Source: Bacteroidales bacterium
GTDB taxonomy: Bacteria; Bacteroidota; Bacteroidia; Bacteroidales; UBA932
Length of the DNA: 64,000 nucleotides
Direction of reading: 5' to 3'
NCBI GenBank assembly: GCA_016290415.1
Contig: JAEETP010000006.1
Span: 1-64,000 of the forward strand
Part shown: one piece after another, positions 54,191 through 62,915 of the stretch
Layout: every line of letters starts with the position of its first letter
How positions within the stretch are numbered: position 1 is the first letter of the stretch
Program-made: the position numbers and the translations under genes
The notes under the pieces: generated by a model
What the model saw: the letters and a program-made list of their open reading frames with translations, nothing else
Databases searched by the model: none
What the model was told of the DNA's origin: nothing

Positions 54191-54269
54191 AATACAAATT
54201 TAGGATAGGCATATTATTTTATCATTTAAAGAACGCTTAAAAATGAAAAAATATCGGTTAATTTGTATT
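54191..54269. promoter_or_regulatory. Divergent promoter region with a 10-bp inverted repeat
   Basis: AATACAAATT (54191-54200) and its exact complement AATTTGTATT (54260-54269) flank 59 nt. On the minus strand the left arm lies in a consensus -7 box, TAAATTTG (54202-54195), for the SusC operon; the right arm is in the equivalent place for the regulator gene (+). The repeat could be shared promoter symmetry or an operator for the divergent regulator. Confidence 0.5.
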
Positions 54270-54291
54270 AAAATTTTTGATTATTGATTAA

Positions 54292-56766
54292 ATGAAACAC
54301 AAAATAACCACTCTCTTCCTGATTCTGCTCTCTCTGTGTGAAGCAACCGCCCAGGGGCTTGACTTTCGCAGTATGAATTATACGATAGACGAGAGGACAT
54401 CATATGAAGTGTTTACCGGACGGGCGCCAAGGTACGACGGCAGACTTGAGATTTCTTTTGAAATGCTCACATATCCCACTTCACGATATGGCTATGTCTT
54501 CAGACTGGAGAATATGGACGAGAAAGGTCGAATCTGGAATATGTCGTACGACGGGCGTTTGGAGCAAATAGTAATCAGGCTAAACGACGAGGGTCACAGG
54601 AGCGCAATATGCACAGAGCTGAATCGCAAGGTGTGGTCTGCATATAAATGGCACAAAGTGAAAGTAAGGTTCGATGCCGTTGCCGACTCTATTTATTTCA
54701 GTATAGATTCATTGAGTTATTCCCAGCCGGTCCATTTCTCTTCATCGACATTCCATCCTAAACTGTCTTTCGGCATCAGTGGCCACGTCGTGGAACTGCC
54801 CTCCTTCTCGATGCGGAACCTTGAAGTGTCCGATGAAAATCACGCCATCAGGTTTCCCCTTGATGAAAGTTCCGGAAACAAGGTCCACGACGAGCGTGGT
54901 GTTGCAAGGGGAAAGGTTGTAAATCCGACGTGGCTGATACACGATGCCACCCATTGGAAAAAAATCACTACACTGGAAACGGAGGGGCGGGCAGGAGTCT
55001 ATTATGACTCGCAGAAACATCAGGCTATTATGTATGACAACGCCGGTCTGACTATATTCGATTTGGGCAGCGAGCGTTCTTCTCAAATTGAATATCTTTC
55101 TCCAATCCCGGTGAACATCCTTTCCGGAACATCTTTCTTGAAAGACGGATACCTGTATGTTTATGAGCTTAGTGAATGGGAACATCCCCTCGGAGCCCCG
55201 TCGGTTGCACGGCTAGATCTTGAGACTATGCAATGGGAGGTCATAAGCTGCGAGAGGCTGGACGGACCTATGCATCACCACGCATCTTTCATTAACTCCG
55301 TCACCGGAAAAGAAACCTTTTTCGGGGGGTACGGGAATATGTATTTCAATGGCGATTTTTACACTCTGGAGCAGGATGGTTCCTGGCAGAAGCACCCGGT
55401 GGAGGAAGATGGCGACGCCCTGTTGTTCCCTCGTTTTTTCTGTTCTGCAGGCACTTCTGCAGACAGCCTTGGCGCGTATATATTCGGCGGGATGGGCAAT
55501 GAGACAGGCGAAGAAGTGGTTGGAAGGCGTTATTTCTATGATCTGCACCGATATGATTTCGTGACAGGAGAGACAAAATTCTTGTGGACTGCCGATTTGG
55601 GAGAAGAGTCCTGCGTCCCTGCCAGGGGGCTGGTTGTTCAGGACGATTGTTTCTACGCCCTCTGCTATCCTGAATACCTCACCATCGCGCCGATGTATCT
55701 CTATCGATTCAACCTTTCTGACGGCTCCCATACAAGGCTGGGGGCACCGATAGAGGTCAATTCAGACAAAGTGTGGTGTTATAACCAGCTTTATTATGAT
55801 GCCGGAATCGGTCGGCTGGTGGCTCTCTGCATCAATAAGGACAAGCAACTGAGGCCTACGGTAGATGTCTATACAATGATGTTTCCACCGGTTGAGTCCG
55901 CCTCCGGCGGCGGACATTTCCCGCTGGTGGCTATGTTGCTGTTGGCGGTGCTGGGGCTGGCGGCGTCGCTGTTTGTCCTTTTCCGCTTACTGAAAGCCAG
56001 GCGAAACCGCAGAAAGGAGAGTGACAATTATGTTTTGTCCAGAAAAGATCCTGCAAAAAGAATATATTTGGCTCCATCCGGGCCTGACTCCATCCACCTT
56101 TTCGGTGATTTCACGGTAACGGGTCACGACGGCGATAATATCACCGGAGAGTTTACACAACAGGTCCGAACCCTTTTGCTGCTGCTTGTGAAATACTCGG
56201 AAACTGGGGTTTCTCCATCGCGAATCAGCGGCATCCTCTGGCCCGATAAGGAACCGGAAAAGGCGCGCAATTCGCGCGGGGTGGCTATGAGTAATCTCCG
56301 CAAGGCCATTGAACCCATCAAGGGGCTTTCACTTAGTTACGGTGATAATCTCTACCGGCTTGAGTGTTCAGACGGTTTCCATTTGGATTATCGTGATTTT
56401 ATCAGCAGTATCTCCAGCGGCGATACCGAGAGGGCACTTGCAATAGTCAGCCGCGGACGGTTCCTCAAAGATATTCGAGACCCCGAGTTTGACTCTTTCA
56501 AGTCGGAGTCAGAAGGGGCGATACTTCCTTTTATATCCCAGCAGTTGAAGGAAAAGTTTGCCCAGGGCCGTTACAGGGCAACCATAGAGATAGCCGATAT
56601 GGCTTTCGAATATGATTTGCAGGACGATTTGGCTATGAAACTGAGTGTCAAATCGCTGCTTGCCCTTGGCAGAAGAGATGATGCATTGGTGAGATACTCT
56701 ATCTTCCAGGCGAATTACCGCAAACTATCCGGCGAACCATATCCCGTTAAATTTGAAAACCTGTAA
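54292..56766 (+). CDS. Transmembrane regulator: Kelch-like sensor with SARP/BTAD-like output
   Basis: 824 residues. Signal peptide (about 1-21), a LamG/concanavalin-like domain (about 25-190), a propeller-like region with repeated blocks (about 225-530, e.g. GKETFFGGYGNMYFNGDFYTLEQDGSW and SLGAYIFGGMGNETGEEVVGRRYF), one membrane helix (about 543-566) followed by KARRNRRK, then a cytoplasmic winged-helix-like domain (about 601-700; IHLFGDF, ISGILWPDKEPEKARNSRGVAMSNLRK) and a BTAD-like helical domain to the end. This is the layout of a one-component membrane transcription factor, unlike the usual hybrid two-component or ECF systems of SusCD loci. It is divergent from the third SusCD operon, its probable target. 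Confidence 0.75.
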   Translation: MKHKITTLFLILLSLCEATAQGLDFRSMNYTIDERTSYEVFTGRAPRYDGRLEISFEMLTYPTSRYGYVFRLENMDEKGRIWNMSYDGRLEQIVIRLNDEGHRSAICTELNRKVWSAYKWHKVKVRFDAVADSIYFSIDSLSYSQPVHFSSSTFHPKLSFGISGHVVELPSFSMRNLEVSDENHAIRFPLDESSGNKVHDERGVARGKVVNPTWLIHDATHWKKITTLETEGRAGVYYDSQKHQAIMYDNAGLTIFDLGSERSSQIEYLSPIPVNILSGTSFLKDGYLYVYELSEWEHPLGAPSVARLDLETMQWEVISCERLDGPMHHHASFINSVTGKETFFGGYGNMYFNGDFYTLEQDGSWQKHPVEEDGDALLFPRFFCSAGTSADSLGAYIFGGMGNETGEEVVGRRYFYDLHRYDFVTGETKFLWTADLGEESCVPARGLVVQDDCFYALCYPEYLTIAPMYLYRFNLSDGSHTRLGAPIEVNSDKVWCYNQLYYDAGIGRLVALCINKDKQLRPTVDVYTMMFPPVESASGGGHFPLVAMLLLAVLGLAASLFVLFRLLKARRNRRKESDNYVLSRKDPAKRIYLAPSGPDSIHLFGDFTVTGHDGDNITGEFTQQVRTLLLLLVKYSETGVSPSRISGILWPDKEPEKARNSRGVAMSNLRKAIEPIKGLSLSYGDNLYRLECSDGFHLDYRDFISSISSGDTERALAIVSRGRFLKDIRDPEFDSFKSESEGAILPFISQQLKEKFAQGRYRATIEIADMAFEYDLQDDLAMKLSVKSLLALGRRDDALVRYSIFQANYRKLSGEPYPVKFENL

Positions 56767-56782
56767 TTTTTGCTTAAATTTG
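56752..56782 (+). promoter_or_regulatory. Promoter of the RpiB-family gene
   Basis: TTTG (56752-56755), a 19-nt spacer and TAAATTTG (56775-56782): a perfect match to the Bacteroidetes consensus. It starts inside the last codons of the regulator gene. Confidence 0.75.
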
Positions 56783-56818
56783 AAACAGAAATAATCAAAC
56801 CATTTTTTACAGAAGATA

Positions 56819-57424
56819 ATGAAAAAAGTCGCTGACAAACAGATTCTGATGGCCGCCGATTTTGCCGGCTATCCCCTTAAAGAAGCTATCAAAGAGTATC
56901 TTGAAAAGAAAGGCTGGACTGTTACCGATATCGGTGTAAAGGCAGATTCAGACCCCGATGACACCGAGCTTATGTTCCACCGCATCGGTCTCAGGGTTGG
57001 CGCTATGATCACCGAAAAAGAGTTCGAGCGCGCCCTTATTTTCTGCGGCACCGGTATGGGTATCCACATTGCTGCCAGCAAGTGCCCCGGCGTTCACGCA
57101 GGTGTGGTAGAGTCTGTTCCCGCAGCCTTCCGCGCAATCACCGGCAACGGTGTCAACGTGCTGGCAATGGGTGCATTCTATGTAACTCCCGAGCTTGGCA
57201 AGCAGTGCGCCGACGCTTTCCTCTACAACGACTTCGGCAGTGGCTGGGAGTGGTGGCCCGACTTTGACAAGTTCCACCAGATCGCCATTGACGAGCTCAA
57301 CGCCTTCAATTATGAAGAGTACAAGGCCAATGGCTTCAAGGTTAAGCATCTTGGCGACTGCCACTGCGAGCTCTACGACCGTCCGGAGGGCTTCAGCAGC
57401 GTGCCTCTGATGTGCAAGAGGTAG
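56819..57424 (+). CDS. RpiB/LacA/LacB-family sugar-phosphate isomerase
   Basis: 201 residues. The N-terminus MAADFAGYPLKEAIKEYL and the active-site loop CGTGMGIHIAASK (Cys at about 65-70) are typical of RpiB. The usual NDANVL motif after the conserved Arg is here RAITGNGVNVLAMG, and about 50 extra residues follow at the C-terminus (YKANGFKVKHLGDCHCELYDRP). The substrate therefore may not be ribose-5-phosphate. It has its own promoter and terminator, so it is a single-gene unit. Confidence 0.85.
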   Translation: MKKVADKQILMAADFAGYPLKEAIKEYLEKKGWTVTDIGVKADSDPDDTELMFHRIGLRVGAMITEKEFERALIFCGTGMGIHIAASKCPGVHAGVVESVPAAFRAITGNGVNVLAMGAFYVTPELGKQCADAFLYNDFGSGWEWWPDFDKFHQIAIDELNAFNYEEYKANGFKVKHLGDCHCELYDRPEGFSSVPLMCKR

Positions 57425-57440
57425 AGTTGCCCTGAACACA

Positions 57441-57470
57441 AAAATGCCCGCCTTATCAGCGGGCTTTTTT
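57441..57470 (+). terminator. Intrinsic terminator of the RpiB-family gene
   Basis: GCCCGC (57446-57451) and GCGGGC (57459-57464) with a 7-nt loop, then six T. An A-run on the left side makes it usable in both directions for the convergent gene. Confidence 0.9.
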
Positions 57471-57472
57471 GT

Positions 57473-59386
57473 TTACAGCATCTTTATGAAGTAGCCGCCC
57501 ACCACGCTGCGGGCGCGGAAGCCGCGGTGGTGCGGGACGTGTGTGAAGTACCAGTCGCTCATAGGGATGCGGTCCACGGTCTCGTTGTAGAATCGCCACA
57601 TAGGGTTTATGAGGGCGTCAAAGTCTTCCTGGTTTGTGGCCATCGTGGCGGTCCAGACTATCCAGTCGCTCTTGGTGTACATCTCGCGGTTGTCCAGAGG
57701 CAGGCCGTAGGGGTTCAGTTTGGTCTTGTAGTAAGCAATCTCGGTGGCTGCCACGCTTTCAGGGAAGAGGTTCAGGCCAAGTATCTTGTCCCAAACCATA
57801 TTGTATTTCTGGCTCCAGGTACCGCTCTTGTCAAAAGTCAGGCGGTAGTGGTCGCCGTCGTCGGCCATTTTGACCCATTCTGCCGCCATACGGCGAGCCT
57901 CGGCATCATAGTCGGCGGCAATGTCTTTCTTGCCCAGCTTGCGGGCCATCTGCGCGTATGCGCCAAGGGCCTCTATCGCCTTGATGGAGAGGTTGGTGTT
58001 ATGGGCAAAGTGGCCAGCGAAATCGTCGGTGCAGAGCTGATTATCGGGGTCCAGACCAAAGGTGCGCAGGTAGGCGGCCCAGGTGGAGAGTGTCTCCCAG
58101 TGTTTTTCGGCATAGGCCCAGCTGTGCTCCCTGAAGCAGATGGCGGCGGTGAGAATTATCATATTGCCCGCCTCCTCTACTGGCATATCGCCGGGATAGG
58201 TCTGGCCGTTTGCTATGGGATAGGTGCCCAGGTCGTGGGAAGGGAAGGGCTTGGTCCACCGCCCGCTTTCCGAATAGTAGAAGTTGCCGTTGATGATGGC
58301 TTCGGCCAGGCGCGGATTATATTTCAGGTAGAGCGGGGCGGCGGGGTAGGCCACATCCACGGTGGCGATGCTGCCGTTGCTGTAGTTCTCCTTGGAGAGG
58401 AGCAGCAACTCGCCCTGCGGCGATTCCACCAGCTTGTGGGCGTGGATGCTCTGGCGGTAGGCCAGCGCGCACAGTTCGGCGTATTTGCGGCCGCCGGCGT
58501 GTTTGGCGTCCCTCATCAGTTTGCGGTTGAACGCATCGCAGCGGCGCATAAGAAGCTTATAGTCCTTGAGCGCTGCCGCAAACATATCGTCTATGGTCTT
58601 TTCGCCGCTGCGGTTCCAGTAGGGGCGGAGTCTCTCGCCAAAGTAGCGCACGGAGTATATGTCGTCGTATCCGGCCATAATCTTGCCCGACTCCATACGG
58701 GTGGAACCGAAGTCGCGCTCCAAAACCAGCATTCCGCCGCTGCCGATGCGGGCGTCGGTGCCCTTTTTCTCGGCAGCCAGATAGAAATAACCCCAGTCTA
58801 TGCGCACGTCGTCGCCCTTGCGGCCCAGGATGTCCTGCGACTTGGTGCCGGTGGACAGCAGCACCAGTTTTCCCGATTCGCGCTTTGCCTGGACGGTCTC
58901 CTGGTCCGGGGTGTTTACGCCCCAGAGCGGTGAGGCCTCGAAGCGCAGGCTCATCCTGTGCGGCGTCTTGTCAGAAGGTACAATCTTGTAGGATATGTAG
59001 TTCACCGGACGGCTGATAAGCTCTAGGTCGTCCATCAGAAGCGGTGCGGTAAAGGCAAGTTCCAGTCTCACAGGCCCGCAGGTAAAGGCGTAGCCAGTCT
59101 GCGTGGCCTGCACGTCGGCGTATAGCTGAGTGGCAGTGGTGCCCTCGCCGCCGCCCATAAAGCGGTACTCGACTCCGTCCACCGTCAGATATCCCCTAAG
59201 CGGGAAATGCTTTAGGCTCCAGTGGCGCAGGTCCTCGTCGTAGAGGTGGTCAGCGGCGCTCCAGGCGCTAATGTTGGGGTCTATGGTGATGATGGGATAG
59301 GCGGGTGCGCGCAGGCTGTTGCGCTGGGCCCTGGCGGGAGCGAATGCAGCAAATGCAATCAGAACAGCGGTGAGAAGTCGTAACAT
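57473..59386 (-). CDS. Glutaminase-like exoprotein (DUF4964/DUF4965 type)
   Basis: I start at ATG 59386 (MLRLLTAV); a TTG three codons earlier is possible. The signal peptide ends at ARAQ. LRAPAYPIITIDPNISAWSAADHLYDEDLRHWS is the DUF4964 opening; the C-terminal half with YPIANGQTYPGDMPVEEAGNM, TDDFAGHFAHNTNLSIKAI and YNMVWDKILGLNLFP is the DUF4965/DUF1793 alpha-toroid of fungal glutaminase A relatives. At 637 residues it is somewhat short for the family. Substrate in Bacteroidetes is uncertain; a glycoside target is possible. Confidence 0.82.
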   Translation of the reverse strand: MLRLLTAVLIAFAAFAPARAQRNSLRAPAYPIITIDPNISAWSAADHLYDEDLRHWSLKHFPLRGYLTVDGVEYRFMGGGEGTTATQLYADVQATQTGYAFTCGPVRLELAFTAPLLMDDLELISRPVNYISYKIVPSDKTPHRMSLRFEASPLWGVNTPDQETVQAKRESGKLVLLSTGTKSQDILGRKGDDVRIDWGYFYLAAEKKGTDARIGSGGMLVLERDFGSTRMESGKIMAGYDDIYSVRYFGERLRPYWNRSGEKTIDDMFAAALKDYKLLMRRCDAFNRKLMRDAKHAGGRKYAELCALAYRQSIHAHKLVESPQGELLLLSKENYSNGSIATVDVAYPAAPLYLKYNPRLAEAIINGNFYYSESGRWTKPFPSHDLGTYPIANGQTYPGDMPVEEAGNMIILTAAICFREHSWAYAEKHWETLSTWAAYLRTFGLDPDNQLCTDDFAGHFAHNTNLSIKAIEALGAYAQMARKLGKKDIAADYDAEARRMAAEWVKMADDGDHYRLTFDKSGTWSQKYNMVWDKILGLNLFPESVAATEIAYYKTKLNPYGLPLDNREMYTKSDWIVWTATMATNQEDFDALINPMWRFYNETVDRIPMSDWYFTHVPHHRGFRARSVVGGYFIKML

Positions 59387-59440
59387 ATCGGTCAATTGGA
59401 TTTATGGGATAAAGATAACACTTTGCCCCAAGAAAATGAG

Positions 59441-59448
59441 TATATTTG
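59441..59448 (+). promoter_or_regulatory. -7 box of the porin-like gene
   Basis: TATATTTG matches TAnnTTTG and ends 5 nt before the ATG at 59454. The nearest TTTG (59422-59425) is only 15 nt upstream, so support is modest. Confidence 0.35.
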
Positions 59449-59453
59449 CATAT

Positions 59454-60458
59454 ATGACTCGCAGATTATTATCCGCCATTGCCGTGGCGTTGTTTCTGGC
59501 GGCCGGGCCGCTGGCCTATGCCCAAAAGACCCACGTGGACTCCTTGTGGATTGATGCCCGCGCCACTTTTCACCAGCAGACCGAGGCCGGGGTATATTCC
59601 ACCCACTTTCAGGGAGATTATTTCAATGTGCACATCGCCGGCCATCTGACCGACAATATTTCGTTCAGGGTCCGCCAGCGGATGAACAAGAGAATCGACG
59701 CGGAGAACCCGTTCAACGCCACCGACTTCCTATGGCTCAAGTGGCAGGCGACGCCTCACTGGTCGTTCACGGCCGGAAAACAGGCCATCCTTCTGGGCGG
59801 CTATGAGATAGATTCGGCGCCTATCGAGGTATATTACTACAGCGCTTTCTGCTCGCATCTGTATCAGTACTACGCCTTTGGCGCCACCGCCACATATACC
59901 TTTGCACCCGGGCAGGATCTGTCGCTGCAGTTTGCCCCGTCGCCCATCTCCAGCGGCCGTCAGGACGCCTATTCATACAACGCCTACTGGCACGGCCATA
60001 TCCTGCCGATGTGGGAGACGCTCTGGAGTTTCAATATTGTAGAAGACCAGTACCACCGCTCTATGAATTATATCATACTGGGCAACAAGTTCTATTTTGG
60101 CCCGCTGGTGGTGGATGTGGACCTTATGAACCGCGCCTCGCTGCGCCAGCCTCGCTATTTTCTTTCGGACTGGACGGCCATCTGCAAAATGATTTATTCG
60201 GTGGGCAAATGGAATTTCTGCACCAAGTTCGGCTATGAAGAGAATGCCGCAGAGAATGTGGATGCGGCCGGCCTTTCATACAATATGGCGCTGCCGGCCG
60301 GTCACAACTTTCTCTATGGCGGCTGCGGCGTGGAATACTTCCCGCTGGGGAAGGACAACCTGAGGTTGCACGCAGTCTTTTTCCGCGACAATCACGACCG
60401 CATCAACAATTATGATATCGGCCTGACGTGGAAGTTTGATATCTATAAGAGGAATTAG
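59454..60458 (+). CDS. Porin O/P-like outer-membrane beta-barrel protein
   Basis: I start at ATG 59454 (MTRRLLSAIAVALFL; signal to LAYAQ, about 24); the ATG at 59436 and longer forms are possible. The 334-residue protein has alternating beta strands and the motif TAGKQAILLGGYEIDSAPIEVY resembling OprO/OprP-type porins, ending in WKFDIYKRN. It could be a diffusion porin, but the anion specificity of that family cannot be assumed. Its stop overlaps the convergent stop of the next gene. Confidence 0.75.
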   Translation: MTRRLLSAIAVALFLAAGPLAYAQKTHVDSLWIDARATFHQQTEAGVYSTHFQGDYFNVHIAGHLTDNISFRVRQRMNKRIDAENPFNATDFLWLKWQATPHWSFTAGKQAILLGGYEIDSAPIEVYYYSAFCSHLYQYYAFGATATYTFAPGQDLSLQFAPSPISSGRQDAYSYNAYWHGHILPMWETLWSFNIVEDQYHRSMNYIILGNKFYFGPLVVDVDLMNRASLRQPRYFLSDWTAICKMIYSVGKWNFCTKFGYEENAAENVDAAGLSYNMALPAGHNFLYGGCGVEYFPLGKDNLRLHAVFFRDNHDRINNYDIGLTWKFDIYKRN

Positions 60459-61702
60459 CGCCTCAGCACTGCTTTTTCTGAAATAAGTCCGTCGCGGTTG
60501 ACCATCTCCACGGCCAACTCTTTCCAGTCGCCGGCCGGCAGACGGAATTCCATTGCGGGAGGAATCACAGGCCTTGCCTGGTCGCCGTTGGTGTCGTAGG
60601 TCTGATAACAGCCGTTCTCGGGCACCCGCCCAACCGGTTGACCATCCTTGTAAATGTTAAAGCAGTAGATGCCCGACTCGATGTCGGCATCGGCCTTCCA
60701 GCGGAGCTGGCCGTCTTCTACGCGCAGGTCGTAAGGTGCAGGCGGGGCGCTGGGGTCGGTGTATTTGCACTTGGAAGCATATTCCCTCCAGGCCACGGCG
60801 CTGGTATAGTCAGGCAACAGGCACAGGCCGCTCTTGTCGCCGCGGAAGTCGGATTCCTTGTAGATGTTGAAGGTCAAGGTGTCAGCCAGGTAGGTGAGGT
60901 CCCTGTCCAGGGGCTGCAGGCTGCCGTCGGCGGCAAGGCGCTGCTGGAGTGCGGCTTCCCAGAAGGGTATGGTGATGCTGCGGATATGGCTGTGGTTGTG
61001 GTTTTCACCCTTAGTGTAGGCGATAGACGCCGGGGCGTCGTGGGCGCGGAGGTGGGCAAATGAGTGGCGGGCGGTGGCGGGGATGTTGTCGGCACCTTCG
61101 CCCGGACCGGCGTGGCGGAAAAGGATGGGGACGTCATAAGCTTCCGGGGCGTAGCTCCACTGCGGGTCCCAGGCTGCCGAATAGGCAATTGCAGCTATTA
61201 TGCGCTCCGGATGTTCGTGCAGCATGCTCAGCACCCAGAATCCTCCGCCGGAGTGTCCCCAGACAAGGAATGGTGCCCCGGCCAGTTCGGGGTGGCCAGT
61301 TTTGGCGCCCGCCTTGGTTAGAGCCAGCAGCAAAGACTTGTAGCTGCCGTTCTCAGGGTATGCCCATACGTCGCAGAGGCCATATATCGCGGCTTCTATT
61401 ATTGCCAGGTCCCACTTGCGGGCCAGTGCCTGGTACTGCACGTCGCAGTGGCGGCTGATGCCGAATTCCTCCTGGCTGCAGCCGTGCTGGAACACCATCA
61501 CGCCGCGGATTTGCTCTGCGGTGGAAGGCACGTAGATGCCGTAGTCTACGTGGTCGGCAAATTTGCACTCTTCGCCAATCAGGGTGATGGTGAAGGCAGT
61601 GTCGGCAGGCGGCAGGGGGGCGGCGGCAGAGCGCACCCGCGCGGTGCGGCAACCCGTCAGGAGAGCCGCGCCAATTGCAGCTATCAGTAGCAGCCGCTTC
61701 AT
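60455..61702 (-). CDS. Alpha/beta-hydrolase lipoprotein
   Basis: 415 residues; SPII signal (LLTGC, Cys18). The hydrolase domain (about 35-255) has VFQHGC as oxyanion-side motif and the nucleophile elbow GHSGGG (Ser151). The C-terminal part (about 300-415) is a fibronectin-III-like beta domain (PAPYDLRVEDGQLRWKADAD). Likely an esterase or serine peptidase on the outer membrane or in the periplasm. It is 1 bp downstream of pepT and probably in its operon. Confidence 0.8.
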   Translation of the reverse strand: MKRLLLIAAIGAALLTGCRTARVRSAAAPLPPADTAFTITLIGEECKFADHVDYGIYVPSTAEQIRGVMVFQHGCSQEEFGISRHCDVQYQALARKWDLAIIEAAIYGLCDVWAYPENGSYKSLLLALTKAGAKTGHPELAGAPFLVWGHSGGGFWVLSMLHEHPERIIAAIAYSAAWDPQWSYAPEAYDVPILFRHAGPGEGADNIPATARHSFAHLRAHDAPASIAYTKGENHNHSHIRSITIPFWEAALQQRLAADGSLQPLDRDLTYLADTLTFNIYKESDFRGDKSGLCLLPDYTSAVAWREYASKCKYTDPSAPPAPYDLRVEDGQLRWKADADIESGIYCFNIYKDGQPVGRVPENGCYQTYDTNGDQARPVIPPAMEFRLPAGDWKELAVEMVNRDGLISEKAVLRR

Positions 61703-61703
61703 A

Positions 61704-62915
61704 TTATTGGGCGTAGAGTTTAATAATGTTCAGTATCACTTCGGTAGCCTTTTGCATACTCTCCAGCGGCACGAACTCCAGCTTGCCGTGGAAATTGTGG
61801 CCGCCGGCAAAGATGTTGGGGCAGGGAAGTCCCATATAAGAGAGGTTGGCGCCGTCGGTGCCGCCGCGGATTGGCTGTACGCGGGGCACTACTCCTGCCA
61901 TCTCCATCGCCTTCATCGCATTTTCCACCACGTGGAAGTGCGGCTCCACCATTTCGCGCATATTGCGGTACTGGTCCTTGATTTCTGCGGTGACGATATT
62001 GCCGTATTTCTTATTGATGAAATCCACCGCATCCTGCACTATTTGCTTCTTGACCTCAAGCTTTGCGGCGTCGTGGTCGCGGATGATATAGTTAAGGTCG
62101 GCCTCTTCCACCACGCCTTTGAAACTGGTCAGGTGGATGAAACCCTCGTAGCCCTGGGTGTATTCGGGGCGCTGCTCTATGGGGAGCATCGCGTTCAGCT
62201 CCATTGCCACCAGGCAGGCGTTTATCATTTTGTTTTTGGCGTAGCCCGGGTGGATGTTGCGGCCGGCAATGTGGATCTTTGCGCCGGCGGCATTGAAGTT
62301 TTCATATTCCAGCTCGCCAATCATACCGCCATCCATAGTGTAGCCGTAGTCGGCGCCGAACTTCTTGACATCGAACTTGACCACTCCGCGGCCAATCTCT
62401 TCATCGGGAGTGAAGGCGATCTTGACCTCGCCGTGCTTGAACTCGGGGTGAGTCATCATATACTCTGCGGCACACATTATCTCTGCCACGCCGGCCTTGT
62501 CGTCGGCGCCCAGCAGGGTGGTGCCGTCGGTGGTAATAAGGGTCTGGCCGCGGTATAGCTGCATCTCGGGGAATTCGCTCACCTTAAGGCTTTTGCCGTC
62601 GCCAAGGACAACGTCGCCGCCGTCGTAGTTCTCTATGATCTGCGGCTTGATGTTGCAGCCGGGGGCGTCGGGAGAAGTGTCCACGTGGGCTATGAAGCCC
62701 AGCTTGGGGGCATTGGACGCCGTGTTGGCGGGGATGGTGGCCATCACATAGCCGTATTCGTCCAGGGAGGCCTCTATGCCCATCTGCTGCAACTCTCCCT
62801 GCAGCTGGCTCAGGAGTTTGAGCTGTTTTGCGGTGGAAGGCTGGCTGGGACTCTCTTCGCTGGATTGTGTGTCAAAAGAGACGTATCTTAAAAACTTGTC
62901 AAGTATCTTTTCCAT
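61704..62915 (-). CDS. pepT: Peptidase T (tripeptidase, M20 family)
   Basis: 403 residues, the usual length. MEKILDKFLRYVSFDTQS is the family start; HVDTSPD (His77, Asp79) carries a zinc ligand and a catalytic aspartate, GADDKAG the bridging aspartate and FTPDEEIGRG the catalytic Glu pair. It removes the N-terminal residue of tripeptides in the cytoplasm. The start overlaps the OPT transporter stop as TAATG, so peptide uptake and cleavage are coupled. Confidence 0.95.
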   Translation of the reverse strand: MEKILDKFLRYVSFDTQSSEESPSQPSTAKQLKLLSQLQGELQQMGIEASLDEYGYVMATIPANTASNAPKLGFIAHVDTSPDAPGCNIKPQIIENYDGGDVVLGDGKSLKVSEFPEMQLYRGQTLITTDGTTLLGADDKAGVAEIMCAAEYMMTHPEFKHGEVKIAFTPDEEIGRGVVKFDVKKFGADYGYTMDGGMIGELEYENFNAAGAKIHIAGRNIHPGYAKNKMINACLVAMELNAMLPIEQRPEYTQGYEGFIHLTSFKGVVEEADLNYIIRDHDAAKLEVKKQIVQDAVDFINKKYGNIVTAEIKDQYRNMREMVEPHFHVVENAMKAMEMAGVVPRVQPIRGGTDGANLSYMGLPCPNIFAGGHNFHGKLEFVPLESMQKATEVILNIIKLYAQ

